A stretch of 64,000 bases of DNA from RUG11788 sp964578175 (GTDB lineage Bacteria; Bacillota_I; Bacilli_A; RF39; UBA660), in assembly GCA_964578175.1 (NCBI GenBank), contig CAZOBH010000004.1, forward strand, positions 13,216 to 77,215, given 5' to 3'. Both the position numbers and the translations under genes were made by a program. How positions within the stretch are numbered: position 1 is the stretch's first letter; every line of letters starts with the position of its first letter. Positions 1 to 8,969 of the stretch are shown here, piece by piece. A model generated the notes under the pieces. That model did not search any database. It saw nothing but the letters and a program-made list of their open reading frames with translations, and was not told the DNA's origin.

Positions 1-642
1 GGAAATGGTACTGTTAATAATCCATATATATTAACAACATTTCCTTCATATGATGTAACAAGTTTAAGTGAAGAAATAACATTAGAGAATAGTAAATATG
101 AAGAAGGAGAACTTGTTAAATTTAAAACACAAGATAAAGAAGGATTAACTATTGATGAAATAATTATTACTGATAAGAATGGTAATAGACTTAATTATGA
201 ATTTGATTTGCCAGATAATAACTTTAGTTTTAAAATGCCAAACAAAGATATTAATATTAAAGTAACTTATAGAGAGAAATTAGAAGATTATAATGTTTAT
301 ACAGAAAATGATGAAGTAGCAATAAAAAGAGAAGTAGTAGAAAGAAATCAAAAAGTTAAATTTGCAATTGATCCAAAAATAGGTTATGAAGTTGATACTA
401 TAACAATATTAAATAAGGATACTAATGAATTAATGGACATAGCAATTGTAAAAGAAGGAGATTATTATACATTTGAAATGCCTGCTAATGATGTTTTAAT
501 TAAAGTTAGTTTTTCAGAAATAAAGGATATTATTAACCCTGATACTGGTGTTAATACAATAAAAAGAGTTGCTATTTTTATAAATATTATTATGTTTTCA
601 TTGATTTTATTTATATTTATTAATACTAAGAGATTTATATAA
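1..642 (+). CDS. Sortase-anchored surface protein, C-terminal part (5' truncated by window)
   Basis: The frame is open from base 1, so this is the C-terminal 213 residues of a longer protein. Two copies of a short beta module are visible, each ending in a motif of the type F-x-MP-x-x-D-[IV]-x-IKV (FKMPNKDINIKV and FEMPANDVLIKV), as in bacterial repeat modules of the Flg_new_2/InlB B-repeat type. The C-terminus has a sorting-signal layout: NPDTG, a hydrophobic stretch of about 20 residues, then KR. This predicts wall anchoring, with NPDTG in place of LPXTG. The stop codon lies in the terminator hairpin at 628-654. The ligand is unknown and the N-terminus is outside the window. Confidence 0.8.
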   Translation, partial: GNGTVNNPYILTTFPSYDVTSLSEEITLENSKYEEGELVKFKTQDKEGLTIDEIIITDKNGNRLNYEFDLPDNNFSFKMPNKDINIKVTYREKLEDYNVYTENDEVAIKREVVERNQKVKFAIDPKIGYEVDTITILNKDTNELMDIAIVKEGDYYTFEMPANDVLIKVSFSEIKDIINPDTGVNTIKRVAIFINIIMFSLILFIFINTKRFI

Positions 643-654
643 TCTCTTTTTTTT
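628..654 (+). terminator. Intrinsic terminator of the surface protein gene
   Basis: A perfect 8-bp stem (AAGAGATT/AATCTCTT) with a 5-base loop is followed by a T run. The TAA stop of the upstream gene overlaps the start of the 3' arm. Confidence 0.85.
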
Positions 655-711
655 AGTTATGTGTTATTTACATATATGTTTATTTTTCTTATAATTATCT
701 AGGTGATTAAT

Positions 712-1578
712 GTGAAATACAAAGAAATACATTTAGGAAGCGTTTTAAGCCTATTAGGGAACGTTTTGCTTGCAATAATAAAAAGTATCGTGGGAATAAT
801 AACTGGCTCAAACGCTATGCTTTCTGACGCTTTTAACAGCCTTTCTGATTCGTTTAATAGTATTATGTCAATTATAGGAAATAAAATAAGTTCCCAACCA
901 AGTGATGAAGATCACCATTTAGGTCATGGTAAAGCAGAATACATATTTTCTATGATAATGAGTCTTATTATGATTTTATGCTCTATAAAACTATTATCTA
1001 GTTCTTTTAAAGGTTTGTTTACTAATTATCAATATAGTTTTAATATCTCAATAACCATTATATGTATTATAAATATATTTATTAAATTCTTTCTTTATTT
1101 GTATACTAAAAAATTAGCTACTAAATATGATAATTTATTAATGAATTCTTTAAGTAGTGATCATAGAAACGACATATTATTAACTACACTAACTTTAATA
1201 TCTAGTATTTTTGCTTTATTTAATGTTTTTGTAATAGATTCTATAGTAGGTCTAATTATATCATTTATTATATTTATAACTGGATATTCTATATTTAAAG
1301 AAGCATATGATGTATTAATGGATAAAAGAATAGATGATGAAAGTATTAAAGAAATTATTAAAATAGTTAATTCTAATAAAGATATAATTAAATATCAACA
1401 TTTAAATACAACTCCAGTTGGTAATTTATTTCAAGTATCTATTACAATATTTGTAGATGGGAAACTATCTACGTTTAAATCTCATGAAATAGCTGATAAA
1501 TTAGAAAACCAAATAACTAGTTTACCAAAAATTTACTTAACAATTGTACATGTTAATCCAATTGAAGTTAAAAAGTAG
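712..1578 (+). CDS. Cation diffusion facilitator (CDF) family transporter
   Basis: Predicted divalent metal/proton antiporter of the inner membrane, probably exporting Zn, Mn or Fe. About six hydrophobic segments are followed by a roughly 80-residue cytoplasmic tail. The motifs AMLSDAFNSLSDSFNS (metal site of TM2) and DEDHHLGHGKAEY (the CDF loop) are clear. The tail ends in a typical CDF beta-alpha-beta domain with VHVNP near its end. GTG at 712 is preferred over GTG at 703, because AGGTG at 701-705 would overlap the upstream codon but sits 6 bases before 712. The first 60 or so codons use more C- and G-ending codons (AGC, AAC, GAC, GGC, GGG, TCG) than the rest of the gene. Metal specificity cannot be read from the sequence. 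Confidence 0.9.
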   Translation: MKYKEIHLGSVLSLLGNVLLAIIKSIVGIITGSNAMLSDAFNSLSDSFNSIMSIIGNKISSQPSDEDHHLGHGKAEYIFSMIMSLIMILCSIKLLSSSFKGLFTNYQYSFNISITIICIINIFIKFFLYLYTKKLATKYDNLLMNSLSSDHRNDILLTTLTLISSIFALFNVFVIDSIVGLIISFIIFITGYSIFKEAYDVLMDKRIDDESIKEIIKIVNSNKDIIKYQHLNTTPVGNLFQVSITIFVDGKLSTFKSHEIADKLENQITSLPKIYLTIVHVNPIEVKK

Positions 1579-1617
1579 AAAAAGTGTGTTATATTTATAA
1601 TAGAAGGAGTGTTGATT

Positions 1618-1950
1618 ATGCCAAATAGAAAGAAAAATTATTATGATATGACAAAAGACCAAAGAAAAAAAGAACAAGCAAAGTTTAATAAAACTCATTT
1701 TGGAAAAGATATAAGAAATGAGATTACAGTTTCTTTAGTTATTCTTGTTACTTGCTTTTTCGGATTAGGATTTATAAGTGGATTTTATGGTAGTTTAAGT
1801 GAAATAGCTAAAACTGATTTTGCTTTTGTTTCAGATATTATTATTGCAATAATTGTTGTTGAATTAGCTTGGGCTGTAGTTAATTATATTATTTACTATA
1901 TTAACTTTATTAACTGGTTAGATGTTAAAGATAATGATTATACATTATAA
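1618..1950 (+). CDS. Small membrane protein, unknown function
   Basis: A 110-residue protein with a basic, hydrophilic N-terminus of about 40 residues and two hydrophobic segments (about residues 38-60 and 70-95). ATG 1618 follows GAAGGAG at 1603-1609 with 8-base spacing. Earlier in-frame GTG and TTG codons overlap the ribosome site. It lies 39 bases after the CDF gene and may be cotranscribed with it. No family recognised. Confidence 0.75.
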   Translation: MPNRKKNYYDMTKDQRKKEQAKFNKTHFGKDIRNEITVSLVILVTCFFGLGFISGFYGSLSEIAKTDFAFVSDIIIAIIVVELAWAVVNYIIYYINFINWLDVKDNDYTL

Positions 1951-1978
1951 AAGAATAGACAAATGTCTATTCTTTTTT
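1949..1978. terminator. Bidirectional terminator between convergent genes
   Basis: An 11-bp inverted repeat (AAGAATAGACA/TGTCTATTCTT) is flanked by A and T runs. It serves the small membrane protein on the plus strand and the P-type ATPase on the minus strand. Confidence 0.85.
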
Positions 1979-4328
1979 AGTCATATAAAGTTTCTTCTAT
2001 TTTAATATTTTTATCTATTTTATTAAATAATTTACTAAATAGATAATTTAATACTCTATATATATAGATAGAATCTAACGCTAATACAAATGTAATCAAT
2101 AGAGTAGTGTAATTAATACTTGTTAAGCTAAAGAAATCAGGAAGTGATAAGATACAAGTCATAAATCCAAATAACATACCAAAGAATACAATTCCTCTTA
2201 ATTTAGTAAATGGAGTACATATCTTATATAAGTAGATAAGTCCTGTAATAGTTGTTATATATACACTGATAGTACTTTGTATTTCATATGATAAATTAAA
2301 TAGATTTGAAAATGCTGTAACAAGAATTATATTAAATAATACAGTAAGTGAAGTAGGTAATGCTTTTGCAAGTATCTTTAATAAGAAATTACCTTTAACT
2401 AATTCATCATTGCTTTCAAGAGCAAGAATAAATGATGGGGTACCTATAGTAAATGTTGTTATAAAAGTTAATTGAATAGGTATAAAGAAATACTTTTGAG
2501 GTACTATAGTACTAAATAATATTAATAATATCGTATATATTGTTTTAACTAATAGAAGGGATGCACTTCTTTCTACATTATTAATTGTTTGTCTTCCTTC
2601 CTTAACAATATTAGGTATTGAATTAAAATCATCATTTAATAATATTAATTGAGATACATTTCTTGCAGCATCAGTTCCACTTTTAATAGTAATAGCGCAA
2701 TCAGACTCTTTTAGAGCTAATACATCATTAACTCCATCACCAGTCATAGCAACAGTATGACCTTTTCTTTTTAAATAAGATACAATCCATTTTTTTTGTA
2801 CTGGATTAACTCTACCAAAAATTTGATATTTATCAATAACTTGTTCTAATTCTTCTTGACTCATATCTGTTGTATTTATTCCTTCAGCATCATTTAATCC
2901 AACTTTTTTAGCTATTTTAGTAACTGTTTGAGCATTATCTCCAGATATTATCTTAACTTGTACATCATACTTTTTAAAATAAGCAAGAGTTTCTTTAGCA
3001 GATGGTCTAATTACATCTTCTAATAATGCATAACCAAGAATATCTATACCTTTTAAGTCGTGAGATAGTTTACCTTTTCTTTTACCGATTGCAACAACTC
3101 TATAATCTTCCAAATATTTTTCTATATCTTTTTTAGTACTTTCTCCACCAATAACTTCTGGAGCACCTAAATATAGTGAATAATCATCTATTTCAACAGC
3201 AGAATATTTTCTATCAGATGAGAATGGAATAGCGTTTGTTGCGTCCTTTTTACCTGATTTAAAATATTTTTTTAATGCCATCATAGTAGGATTATTATCT
3301 TGGCTTAAAGAACTAAATAATGATAAATAATTATTAAGATCAACACTCTTAACTTTAACTTTAGGTACAGTCTTTATAACTTCCATCTTACCTTCAGTAA
3401 TAGTTCCTGTTTTATCTAAGCATATAACATCAACTCTAGCTAATGTTTCTATTGCGTATAATTGTTGAACTAAGACATTAACTCTATATAGTTTAATTAC
3501 TCCTACTGCCATAACAGAAGATGTTAATAAAATAAGTCCTTCAGGTATCATACCAATTAAAGCAGCAACAGTTGTAAATATACTTTCAGATACATTATCA
3601 GTAATAGTATATTGACTTATAAAGAAAATAATACCAATCGGAATAATAAGTGCTGATAATACTTTTAATAATTTAGTAAATGAACCCATAATTAATGATT
3701 CTACAGGTTTATCATATTTTGCTTCTTTAGTTATTCTAACAGCGTAGTTATCATCACCTATATGTACAACTTTAGCTATAGCGTTACCTGATACTATAAA
3801 TGAACCAGAAAGAAGTGTATCACCTTTTTTCTTTTGAATTATATCTGGTTCACCTGTAATTAAAGCTTCATTAACTTCTAAATTTCCTTCTAATATTTCA
3901 GAATCTACTATTACTTGATGACCTGGAGAAAGTTTAATTATGTCATCTAATACAATTTCATTATCTTCAAGTTCTATATCTTTCCCATCTCTAATAGTTG
4001 TTACTTTAACTTCTTGTAAAATCGATAATTTATCAGTAATTCTTTTAGATATAATTTCTTCAACTATACTAATTAATGAGTTAGTAATAATAACTCCCAT
4101 AAATAAACAGTTTTTTAAACTGTTAAATAAATCTCCATTTAAAAGTCCTGCAGCAAATACAGCTATCCCTAAAGCTAAGTTAAGAAAATTAAAATAATTA
4201 AATATATTATCTGAAAGAATTTTATTAATAGATTTAGTCTTAGGCATATTATTAGTATTTTTTAAACCTTTTTCTATTCTATCTTTTACTTGTTTTTCAC
4301 TTAGTCCTTTTATATATTCCTTTTCCAT
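1977..4328 (-). CDS. P-type cation-transporting ATPase (CtpE-like)
   Basis: A 783-residue P-type ATPase that moves a cation across the cytoplasmic membrane using ATP. Visible features are the actuator loop ITGEP, the phosphorylation motif DKTGTITEG (aspartate about residue 305), the hinge MTGDGVNDVLALKESD and about ten membrane segments. The stretch GMIPEGLILLTSSVMAVGV before the DKTG motif resembles the CtpE-type branch, whose mycobacterial member is linked to calcium uptake; assigning Ca here is inference. No N-terminal heavy-metal CxxC domain is present. ATG at 4328 is chosen over GTG 4337 and ATG 4334, because GTGAT at 4333-4337 is the likely ribosome site, matching the GGTGAT-x3-5-ATG layout of neighbouring genes. 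A TATAAT box lies just upstream. Confidence 0.88.
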   Translation of the reverse strand: MEKEYIKGLSEKQVKDRIEKGLKNTNNMPKTKSINKILSDNIFNYFNFLNLALGIAVFAAGLLNGDLFNSLKNCLFMGVIITNSLISIVEEIISKRITDKLSILQEVKVTTIRDGKDIELEDNEIVLDDIIKLSPGHQVIVDSEILEGNLEVNEALITGEPDIIQKKKGDTLLSGSFIVSGNAIAKVVHIGDDNYAVRITKEAKYDKPVESLIMGSFTKLLKVLSALIIPIGIIFFISQYTITDNVSESIFTTVAALIGMIPEGLILLTSSVMAVGVIKLYRVNVLVQQLYAIETLARVDVICLDKTGTITEGKMEVIKTVPKVKVKSVDLNNYLSLFSSLSQDNNPTMMALKKYFKSGKKDATNAIPFSSDRKYSAVEIDDYSLYLGAPEVIGGESTKKDIEKYLEDYRVVAIGKRKGKLSHDLKGIDILGYALLEDVIRPSAKETLAYFKKYDVQVKIISGDNAQTVTKIAKKVGLNDAEGINTTDMSQEELEQVIDKYQIFGRVNPVQKKWIVSYLKRKGHTVAMTGDGVNDVLALKESDCAITIKSGTDAARNVSQLILLNDDFNSIPNIVKEGRQTINNVERSASLLLVKTIYTILLILFSTIVPQKYFFIPIQLTFITTFTIGTPSFILALESNDELVKGNFLLKILAKALPTSLTVLFNIILVTAFSNLFNLSYEIQSTISVYITTITGLIYLYKICTPFTKLRGIVFFGMLFGFMTCILSLPDFFSLTSINYTTLLITFVLALDSIYIYRVLNYLFSKLFNKIDKNIKIEETLYD

Positions 4329-4420
4329 ACGCATCACTATTATATATTATATCAAAGATATTTCTTTATAATTCAAAAAAGTTATATTTTAATGTAATAT
4401 TTTACTTTATTATATTATTA

Positions 4421-4456
4421 GTAAAAAAACTGATTAAGTTAATTCTTAATCAGTTT
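4421..4456 (-). terminator. Terminator of rnj-sir2 operon
   Basis: A 12-bp perfect stem (AAACTGATTAAG/CTTAATCAGTTT, loop of 6) is followed on the minus strand by seven T residues. Confidence 0.9.
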
Positions 4457-5176
4457 CTATATGTATTTTTCTATTTCACTAAATACTTCTCCAATACTAT
4501 CATGTATTACTAGATCACACATATAGTCATATGGAGTTTCATCTCTATTTATTAAAACTAAGTGTTTACCATGAAAATATCTTATAAATCCAGCAGCTGG
4601 ATATACGTTTAAACTTGTACCACCTATTATTAATAGTTCAGCATTTGATATTTCGTTAATTGCGTCTATTATATTTTCTTCATTAAGTTGTTCTTCATAT
4701 AAAACAACATCAGGTTTTATAATTCCACCACAACTACATTTAGGTATTTCTTCACTATTAAATACATATTCAGCATCATATGATTTATGACATTTAGTGC
4801 AATAGTTTCTCATAATAGACCCATGTAATTCTATTACTTTTTTAGATCCATCATGAAATCCATCTATATTTTGAGTAATTATTGCAGATAATAAATCTTT
4901 TTCTTCCATTTCTTTTAATACTTTATGAGTAATATTTGGTTTATATTTTAAAGAATTCATTTTATCTTTGTAAAATCTATAAAACTCTTCTGTATTATTG
5001 TTAAAAAATGTTAATGATAATATTTCTTCAGGAGGATAGTCATATTTTTCATTATAAAGACCATCTTTACTCCTAAAATCTTTTAATCCACTTTCAGTAG
5101 ATACTCCAGCTCCTCCAAAAAAGACGGTATGTTTTGATTCTTTAATCCAATCAATTAAATCTTTATACTTGTTCAT
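4457..5176 (-). CDS. Sir2-family NAD-dependent protein deacetylase (sirtuin)
   Basis: Predicted to remove acyl groups from protein lysines using NAD+. The NAD-binding motif GAGVSTESG is at residues 22-30. It is followed by TQNIDGFHD, the catalytic-histidine motif IELHGS and a four-cysteine zinc site (CTKC about residue 130, CSC about 20 residues later). The length of 239 residues is typical of bacterial CobB/SrtN sirtuins. Its start overlaps the last 14 bases of the RNase J gene, so the two are cotranscribed and probably translationally coupled. A separate metabolic partner such as acetyl-CoA synthetase is not seen nearby. Confidence 0.93.
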   Translation of the reverse strand: MNKYKDLIDWIKESKHTVFFGGAGVSTESGLKDFRSKDGLYNEKYDYPPEEILSLTFFNNNTEEFYRFYKDKMNSLKYKPNITHKVLKEMEEKDLLSAIITQNIDGFHDGSKKVIELHGSIMRNYCTKCHKSYDAEYVFNSEEIPKCSCGGIIKPDVVLYEEQLNEENIIDAINEISNAELLIIGGTSLNVYPAAGFIRYFHGKHLVLINRDETPYDYMCDLVIHDSIGEVFSEIEKYI

Positions 5177-6839
5177 TTCTTTTAATATCTAATATTACTG
5201 GTAATACAATAGGTCTTCTTCCAGTTAATTCATAAATATATGGGAATAAATCAGACACTATTTGACTCTTAATAATATTAAAATTAGCACTTTTATCTTT
5301 TAATTTAGAATTAATTGATTTAGCAGCAGTATCTTCTATTTTATGAATTATTTCTTCATTTTCATTTATAAGTATAAATCCTCTAGTAGTAATATTAGGT
5401 TTTATTAATAATTCTCTTTTTTTCATATCCACATTTGCAATAACTACGACGATTCCATCACTTGCCATAATTTTTCTATCTCTTAAAACAGCACTATTTA
5501 CTTCACCTAAATTATTACCGTCAACATATGTGTCATTATTAGGCACATTTTGTCCTTTAGTTATTACATGATCCTTTAATATTAAAGTATCTCCATTTCT
5601 AAGAATAAATGTATTTTCTTTTGGTATACCACATTCTTCTCCAACTGCTGCATGTTTTTTAAGCATTCTATAATCTCCATGGAATGGCATTAAGTATTTT
5701 GGTTTTATAAGTCTAATCATTAATTTAATTTCTTCTTCATTACCATGCCCTGAAGAGTGAATATTAGCAGTAGAGTTATTAGTAAATACTTTAACTCCTT
5801 GTAAATATAATTTATTTATAGTATTACCAATTGCTGATGCATTGCCAGGTATAGCAGATGATGAAAATACTACTATATCATCTGGTCTTAATTTTATTTG
5901 TTTATGAGTACCATTTGCTATTCTAGATAAAGCAGCAAGTGGTTCTCCTTGAGTACCTGTACAAAGTATAGCTACATCTTGTGGTTTTAATCTATTTGCT
6001 TCATCAGCTGTAACAAATATTTCTCCATGATCTATATATCCACCTTTTAAAGATATTTGTAGATTATTTTCCATACTTCTACCAAATGTACATATTTTTC
6101 TATTATGTTTAAAGCAAGTTTCAACTATATGTTTTAAACGATATATATTTGATGCAAAAGTTGCTATTATAATTCTTCTATTAGGGTATTTATCAAATAT
6201 ATCATTTAAAGCATCGTCTACTTTAGCTTCACTTAAACTAACGCCTTCACTAAGTACATTTGTTGATTCACCAATTAATAAATCAACTCCTGCTTCACCA
6301 ATTCTAGCCATTTTATGTATATCAGCTACAGGTCCTATTGGTGTTAAATCAAATTTATAATCTCCAGTAGTAACAATATTACCATCTGGTGTTTTTATTA
6401 ATATTCCATGAGAATCTGGAACAGAGTGTGTAACTCTAAAAAATTCTACTTGTATATTTTTAAATTTTATAATGGTATTTTCGTCATAGGTGATTAAATT
6501 GTCATATCTAATATTTCTATCTTCTAATTTTAATGATATTAATTCTTTTGCTTGATTAGGAGCATAAATAGTAGGTATATTCACGTTTTGTACAAGATAT
6601 GGAATACCACCTATATGGTCTTCATGCCCATGAGTAATAATCAATGCTTTTATTTTATCTTCATTTTCCTTTAAAAAAGTATAATCTGGTAAGATATAAT
6701 CGATTCCAAAAAGTCCCCATTCTGGAAATTCAATTCCCGAGTCAATAATAACAATTTCATCTCCATGCATTACACAATACATGTTTTTTCCTATAGATCC
6801 CAAACCACCTAAAACTATAATTTTAGTCTCTTGGTTCAT
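5163..6839 (-). CDS. rnjA: Ribonuclease J
   Basis: A 558-residue metallo-beta-lactamase/beta-CASP ribonuclease for 5'-end-directed mRNA decay and rRNA/tRNA maturation. The metal-binding motif THGHEDHIGG is at residues 69-78. SGHGNEEEIKLMI and the PFHGDYRML motif (beta-CASP and later His ligand) follow, then an RNase J-type C-terminal domain. ATG 6839 has a strong AAAGGAG ribosome site. A consensus sigma-A promoter lies at 6884-6912. Only one RNase J is in view, so the choice between rnjA and rnjB is tentative. It forms an operon with the sirtuin. Confidence 0.93.
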   Translation of the reverse strand: MNQETKIIVLGGLGSIGKNMYCVMHGDEIVIIDSGIEFPEWGLFGIDYILPDYTFLKENEDKIKALIITHGHEDHIGGIPYLVQNVNIPTIYAPNQAKELISLKLEDRNIRYDNLITYDENTIIKFKNIQVEFFRVTHSVPDSHGILIKTPDGNIVTTGDYKFDLTPIGPVADIHKMARIGEAGVDLLIGESTNVLSEGVSLSEAKVDDALNDIFDKYPNRRIIIATFASNIYRLKHIVETCFKHNRKICTFGRSMENNLQISLKGGYIDHGEIFVTADEANRLKPQDVAILCTGTQGEPLAALSRIANGTHKQIKLRPDDIVVFSSSAIPGNASAIGNTINKLYLQGVKVFTNNSTANIHSSGHGNEEEIKLMIRLIKPKYLMPFHGDYRMLKKHAAVGEECGIPKENTFILRNGDTLILKDHVITKGQNVPNNDTYVDGNNLGEVNSAVLRDRKIMASDGIVVVIANVDMKKRELLIKPNITTRGFILINENEEIIHKIEDTAAKSINSKLKDKSANFNIIKSQIVSDLFPYIYELTGRRPIVLPVILDIKRNEQV

Positions 6840-6883
6840 AAAAACTCCTTTCTTTTTCTAATAGTAAGAACTATAACGTATAA

Positions 6884-6912
6884 ATTATATTATGAAAACT
6901 AATATTTGTCAA
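6884..6912 (-). promoter_or_regulatory. Sigma-A promoter of rnj-sir2
   Basis: On the minus strand, TTGACA (6907-6912) and TATAAT (6884-6889) are separated by exactly 17 bases, a full consensus. The -35 box lies in the T tract of the upstream LCP gene's terminator. Confidence 0.9.
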
Positions 6913-6937
6913 AAATAAAAGACTTCGAAAAGTCTTT
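6911..6937 (-). terminator. Terminator of the LCP operon
   Basis: Stem AAAGACTT/AAGTCTTT with a four-base loop, followed on the minus strand by an interrupted T tract (TATTTTT) that overlaps the rnj -35 box. Confidence 0.75.
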
Positions 6938-6942
6938 ATATT

Positions 6943-8967
6943 TTATGGTGTTTCACCAGTACTTGGTTTATTATTATTATTTCCTGATCCATTTTCATTA
7001 GAACCAGTATTTTCTCCAGTATTGGATGAACCTGATCCTTCTTCATTTGTACTTTCCTCAGTACTTGAAGTAGTTGGTTTACTAATTGTTTGTTGTTTTG
7101 CAACTGTTATAGTTAAAGTTATATTCTTAGGAGAACATAAATCAACTCTCTTCTTTCTATGATAACTTTGATTAGTAATTATTCCAACTCCAGATGTAAC
7201 TTTCTTTTCATTCCATGTAATAGTAAATCCATTATTGCTAGCCCAATTCTCAGCTCTACTTCTAGTATAAGTTGTAAAATCAGGTATTAATGTATAAAGT
7301 TCAGTAGGTCCACTTGGTTTTTTACCAATTATTTCTTCATCATATTCATCTTCTATAGAATAACTAAATTTCTTAGTTTTTTCTTCGGATTTTAGACCTA
7401 AATTTACTTTCATAGCATTAACTATAGCTGTTTTACTGTATTGATTAGGAATATATTCATATAATTCTAAACCACTACGTTCATCATATATTATTTGATC
7501 ACTTCCAGCTAAATATAATTTTTGAATAGATACAAGTTCTGAATCTTTGTCTTTAGCAGAAGTCATTATATCTTTTACTACGTTATAGAATGATAATATT
7601 GTATCTTTTTTCATATTAGTATCCAAGTTATTACTTATAGCGTCTAAGATTTTATAAACTTTAGATATATTATCTAAATTTTTAGCTTTATTTATAATTG
7701 CTTTAATAACAAGTTGTTGATTTTGACCTCTTACAAAGTCATTTCTCGTTCCTTTTGCATATGCAGAACCACACTTTTTAGCATTATTCTTTCTATTACG
7801 AGCAAGAGCTAATGCTTGTTCTCCATTTAAATGTTGTTTTCCTTTTTTTACATAAATAGTATTTTTACCCCATTTTCTTTTACTATTTTGTTCACAGAAA
7901 GCATAAGGAACATCTACATCAATTCCACCTAAAGAATTAACAAGATCAACTAGTCCAGTAAAATTAATCTTGGCATAATAATCAATTTTTATACCAGTAA
8001 AATCTTGAACTGTTTTTATAACACAACTTGTTCCTCGAGAAGCAGCATGAGTTATTTTATTTTCTGGTTTACCAGAAAAACATGAAATAGGTACATAACT
8101 ATCCCTTGGAATACTTAACATAGTTACATTTAAGGTCTTAGGATTAAATGTAATTAACATAATTGAGTCACCATTAAAAGAATTAGCGTTTTTTATTCCA
8201 TTTGCTGTTGAATCAACTCCCATTAGTAGTACAGTAAATGGTTCAGTTATATCTTTAGAAGAACCCAATAGTTTATCTTCATCATTTTTCTTTTCATCTT
8301 TAGTCTTTTGAATTATAATTTTAGTTTTTTCACCAATATCTTCATATCCATCCATTGATTCATATATACTTACATAATTGGCTGGCAAGAAGATATAATC
8401 TACTTTTTTATTATATAAATCTCTTATCTCAGTAATATAATCTTCATAAGTAACTAATTCATTTTTTGATTTTAGTTTATATTCATCAACTATTTCCATT
8501 GGTAATACATATGACTCTGTATCATCTGATTCACTACCAATACCAATTTTAGCTTTATTAATTTCATCTACTTTAGTAACAGTATTAGATTTTAGTGTAA
8601 CTAAAGCAGTACTGTTAGTTACTTCATTTTTATTCATATTAGATATAATTCCAACAGTTCTATTAATGTTATATCCTATAAAAATATAAATAGATATTAA
8701 TATTACCAGAAATACTCTTTTAATCCATTTTCTTACTATTTTCTTCCTATTACCTCTAAATAGATTAATTATCATTATTAAATCTAATAATGAAACCAGT
8801 CCAATAATTATATATCTAATTAGATTTTCTATATTATTTAATTGCAATAAACTATATATAAAATATGCACTTGCAATACAAGTTAAGATAATAAAGAAGA
8901 GATCGGTAACTAAAGTGGACTTTTGTTTTTTCTTTTTAAGTTCTCTTTCTTGTTCTCTAGATCTCAT
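6943..8967 (-). CDS. LytR-CpsA-Psr (LCP) family protein with PASTA-like tail
   Basis: A 674-residue protein with about three N-terminal membrane segments, an accessory extracellular region, then the LCP catalytic domain. That domain carries LLMGVDS, the MLSIPRDSY motif and a conserved RNDFVRGQNQQ motif. LCP enzymes transfer lipid-linked anionic polymers such as teichoic acid to peptidoglycan. After the LCP domain, a region around residues 550-640 resembles a PASTA module (LIPDFTTYTRSRAENWASNN), followed by a low-complexity Ser/Gly/Asn/Thr tail. It starts 2 bases after the upstream cadherin-like gene ends, so it is third in a surface operon. The TagGH-like exporter at 24.3-25.8 kb is a plausible partner. 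Confidence 0.9.
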   Translation of the reverse strand: MRSREQERELKKKKQKSTLVTDLFFIILTCIASAYFIYSLLQLNNIENLIRYIIIGLVSLLDLIMIINLFRGNRKKIVRKWIKRVFLVILISIYIFIGYNINRTVGIISNMNKNEVTNSTALVTLKSNTVTKVDEINKAKIGIGSESDDTESYVLPMEIVDEYKLKSKNELVTYEDYITEIRDLYNKKVDYIFLPANYVSIYESMDGYEDIGEKTKIIIQKTKDEKKNDEDKLLGSSKDITEPFTVLLMGVDSTANGIKNANSFNGDSIMLITFNPKTLNVTMLSIPRDSYVPISCFSGKPENKITHAASRGTSCVIKTVQDFTGIKIDYYAKINFTGLVDLVNSLGGIDVDVPYAFCEQNSKRKWGKNTIYVKKGKQHLNGEQALALARNRKNNAKKCGSAYAKGTRNDFVRGQNQQLVIKAIINKAKNLDNISKVYKILDAISNNLDTNMKKDTILSFYNVVKDIMTSAKDKDSELVSIQKLYLAGSDQIIYDERSGLELYEYIPNQYSKTAIVNAMKVNLGLKSEEKTKKFSYSIEDEYDEEIIGKKPSGPTELYTLIPDFTTYTRSRAENWASNNGFTITWNEKKVTSGVGIITNQSYHRKKRVDLCSPKNITLTITVAKQQTISKPTTSSTEESTNEEGSGSSNTGENTGSNENGSGNNNNKPSTGETP

Positions 8968-8969
8968 AT

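Noticed and set aside
3940..4197. Open frame on the plus strand inside the P-type ATPase gene
   Set aside because: It is antisense to a clearly coding region with intact motifs and has no ribosome site; a shadow frame.
4457..5176. Sirtuin as a defence (Thoeris- or DSR-like) effector
   Set aside because: It is a short canonical Sir2 deacetylase with zinc cysteines, overlapping rnj, without a helicase, NurA or TIR partner; the HerA-like gene is 57 kb away and unlinked.
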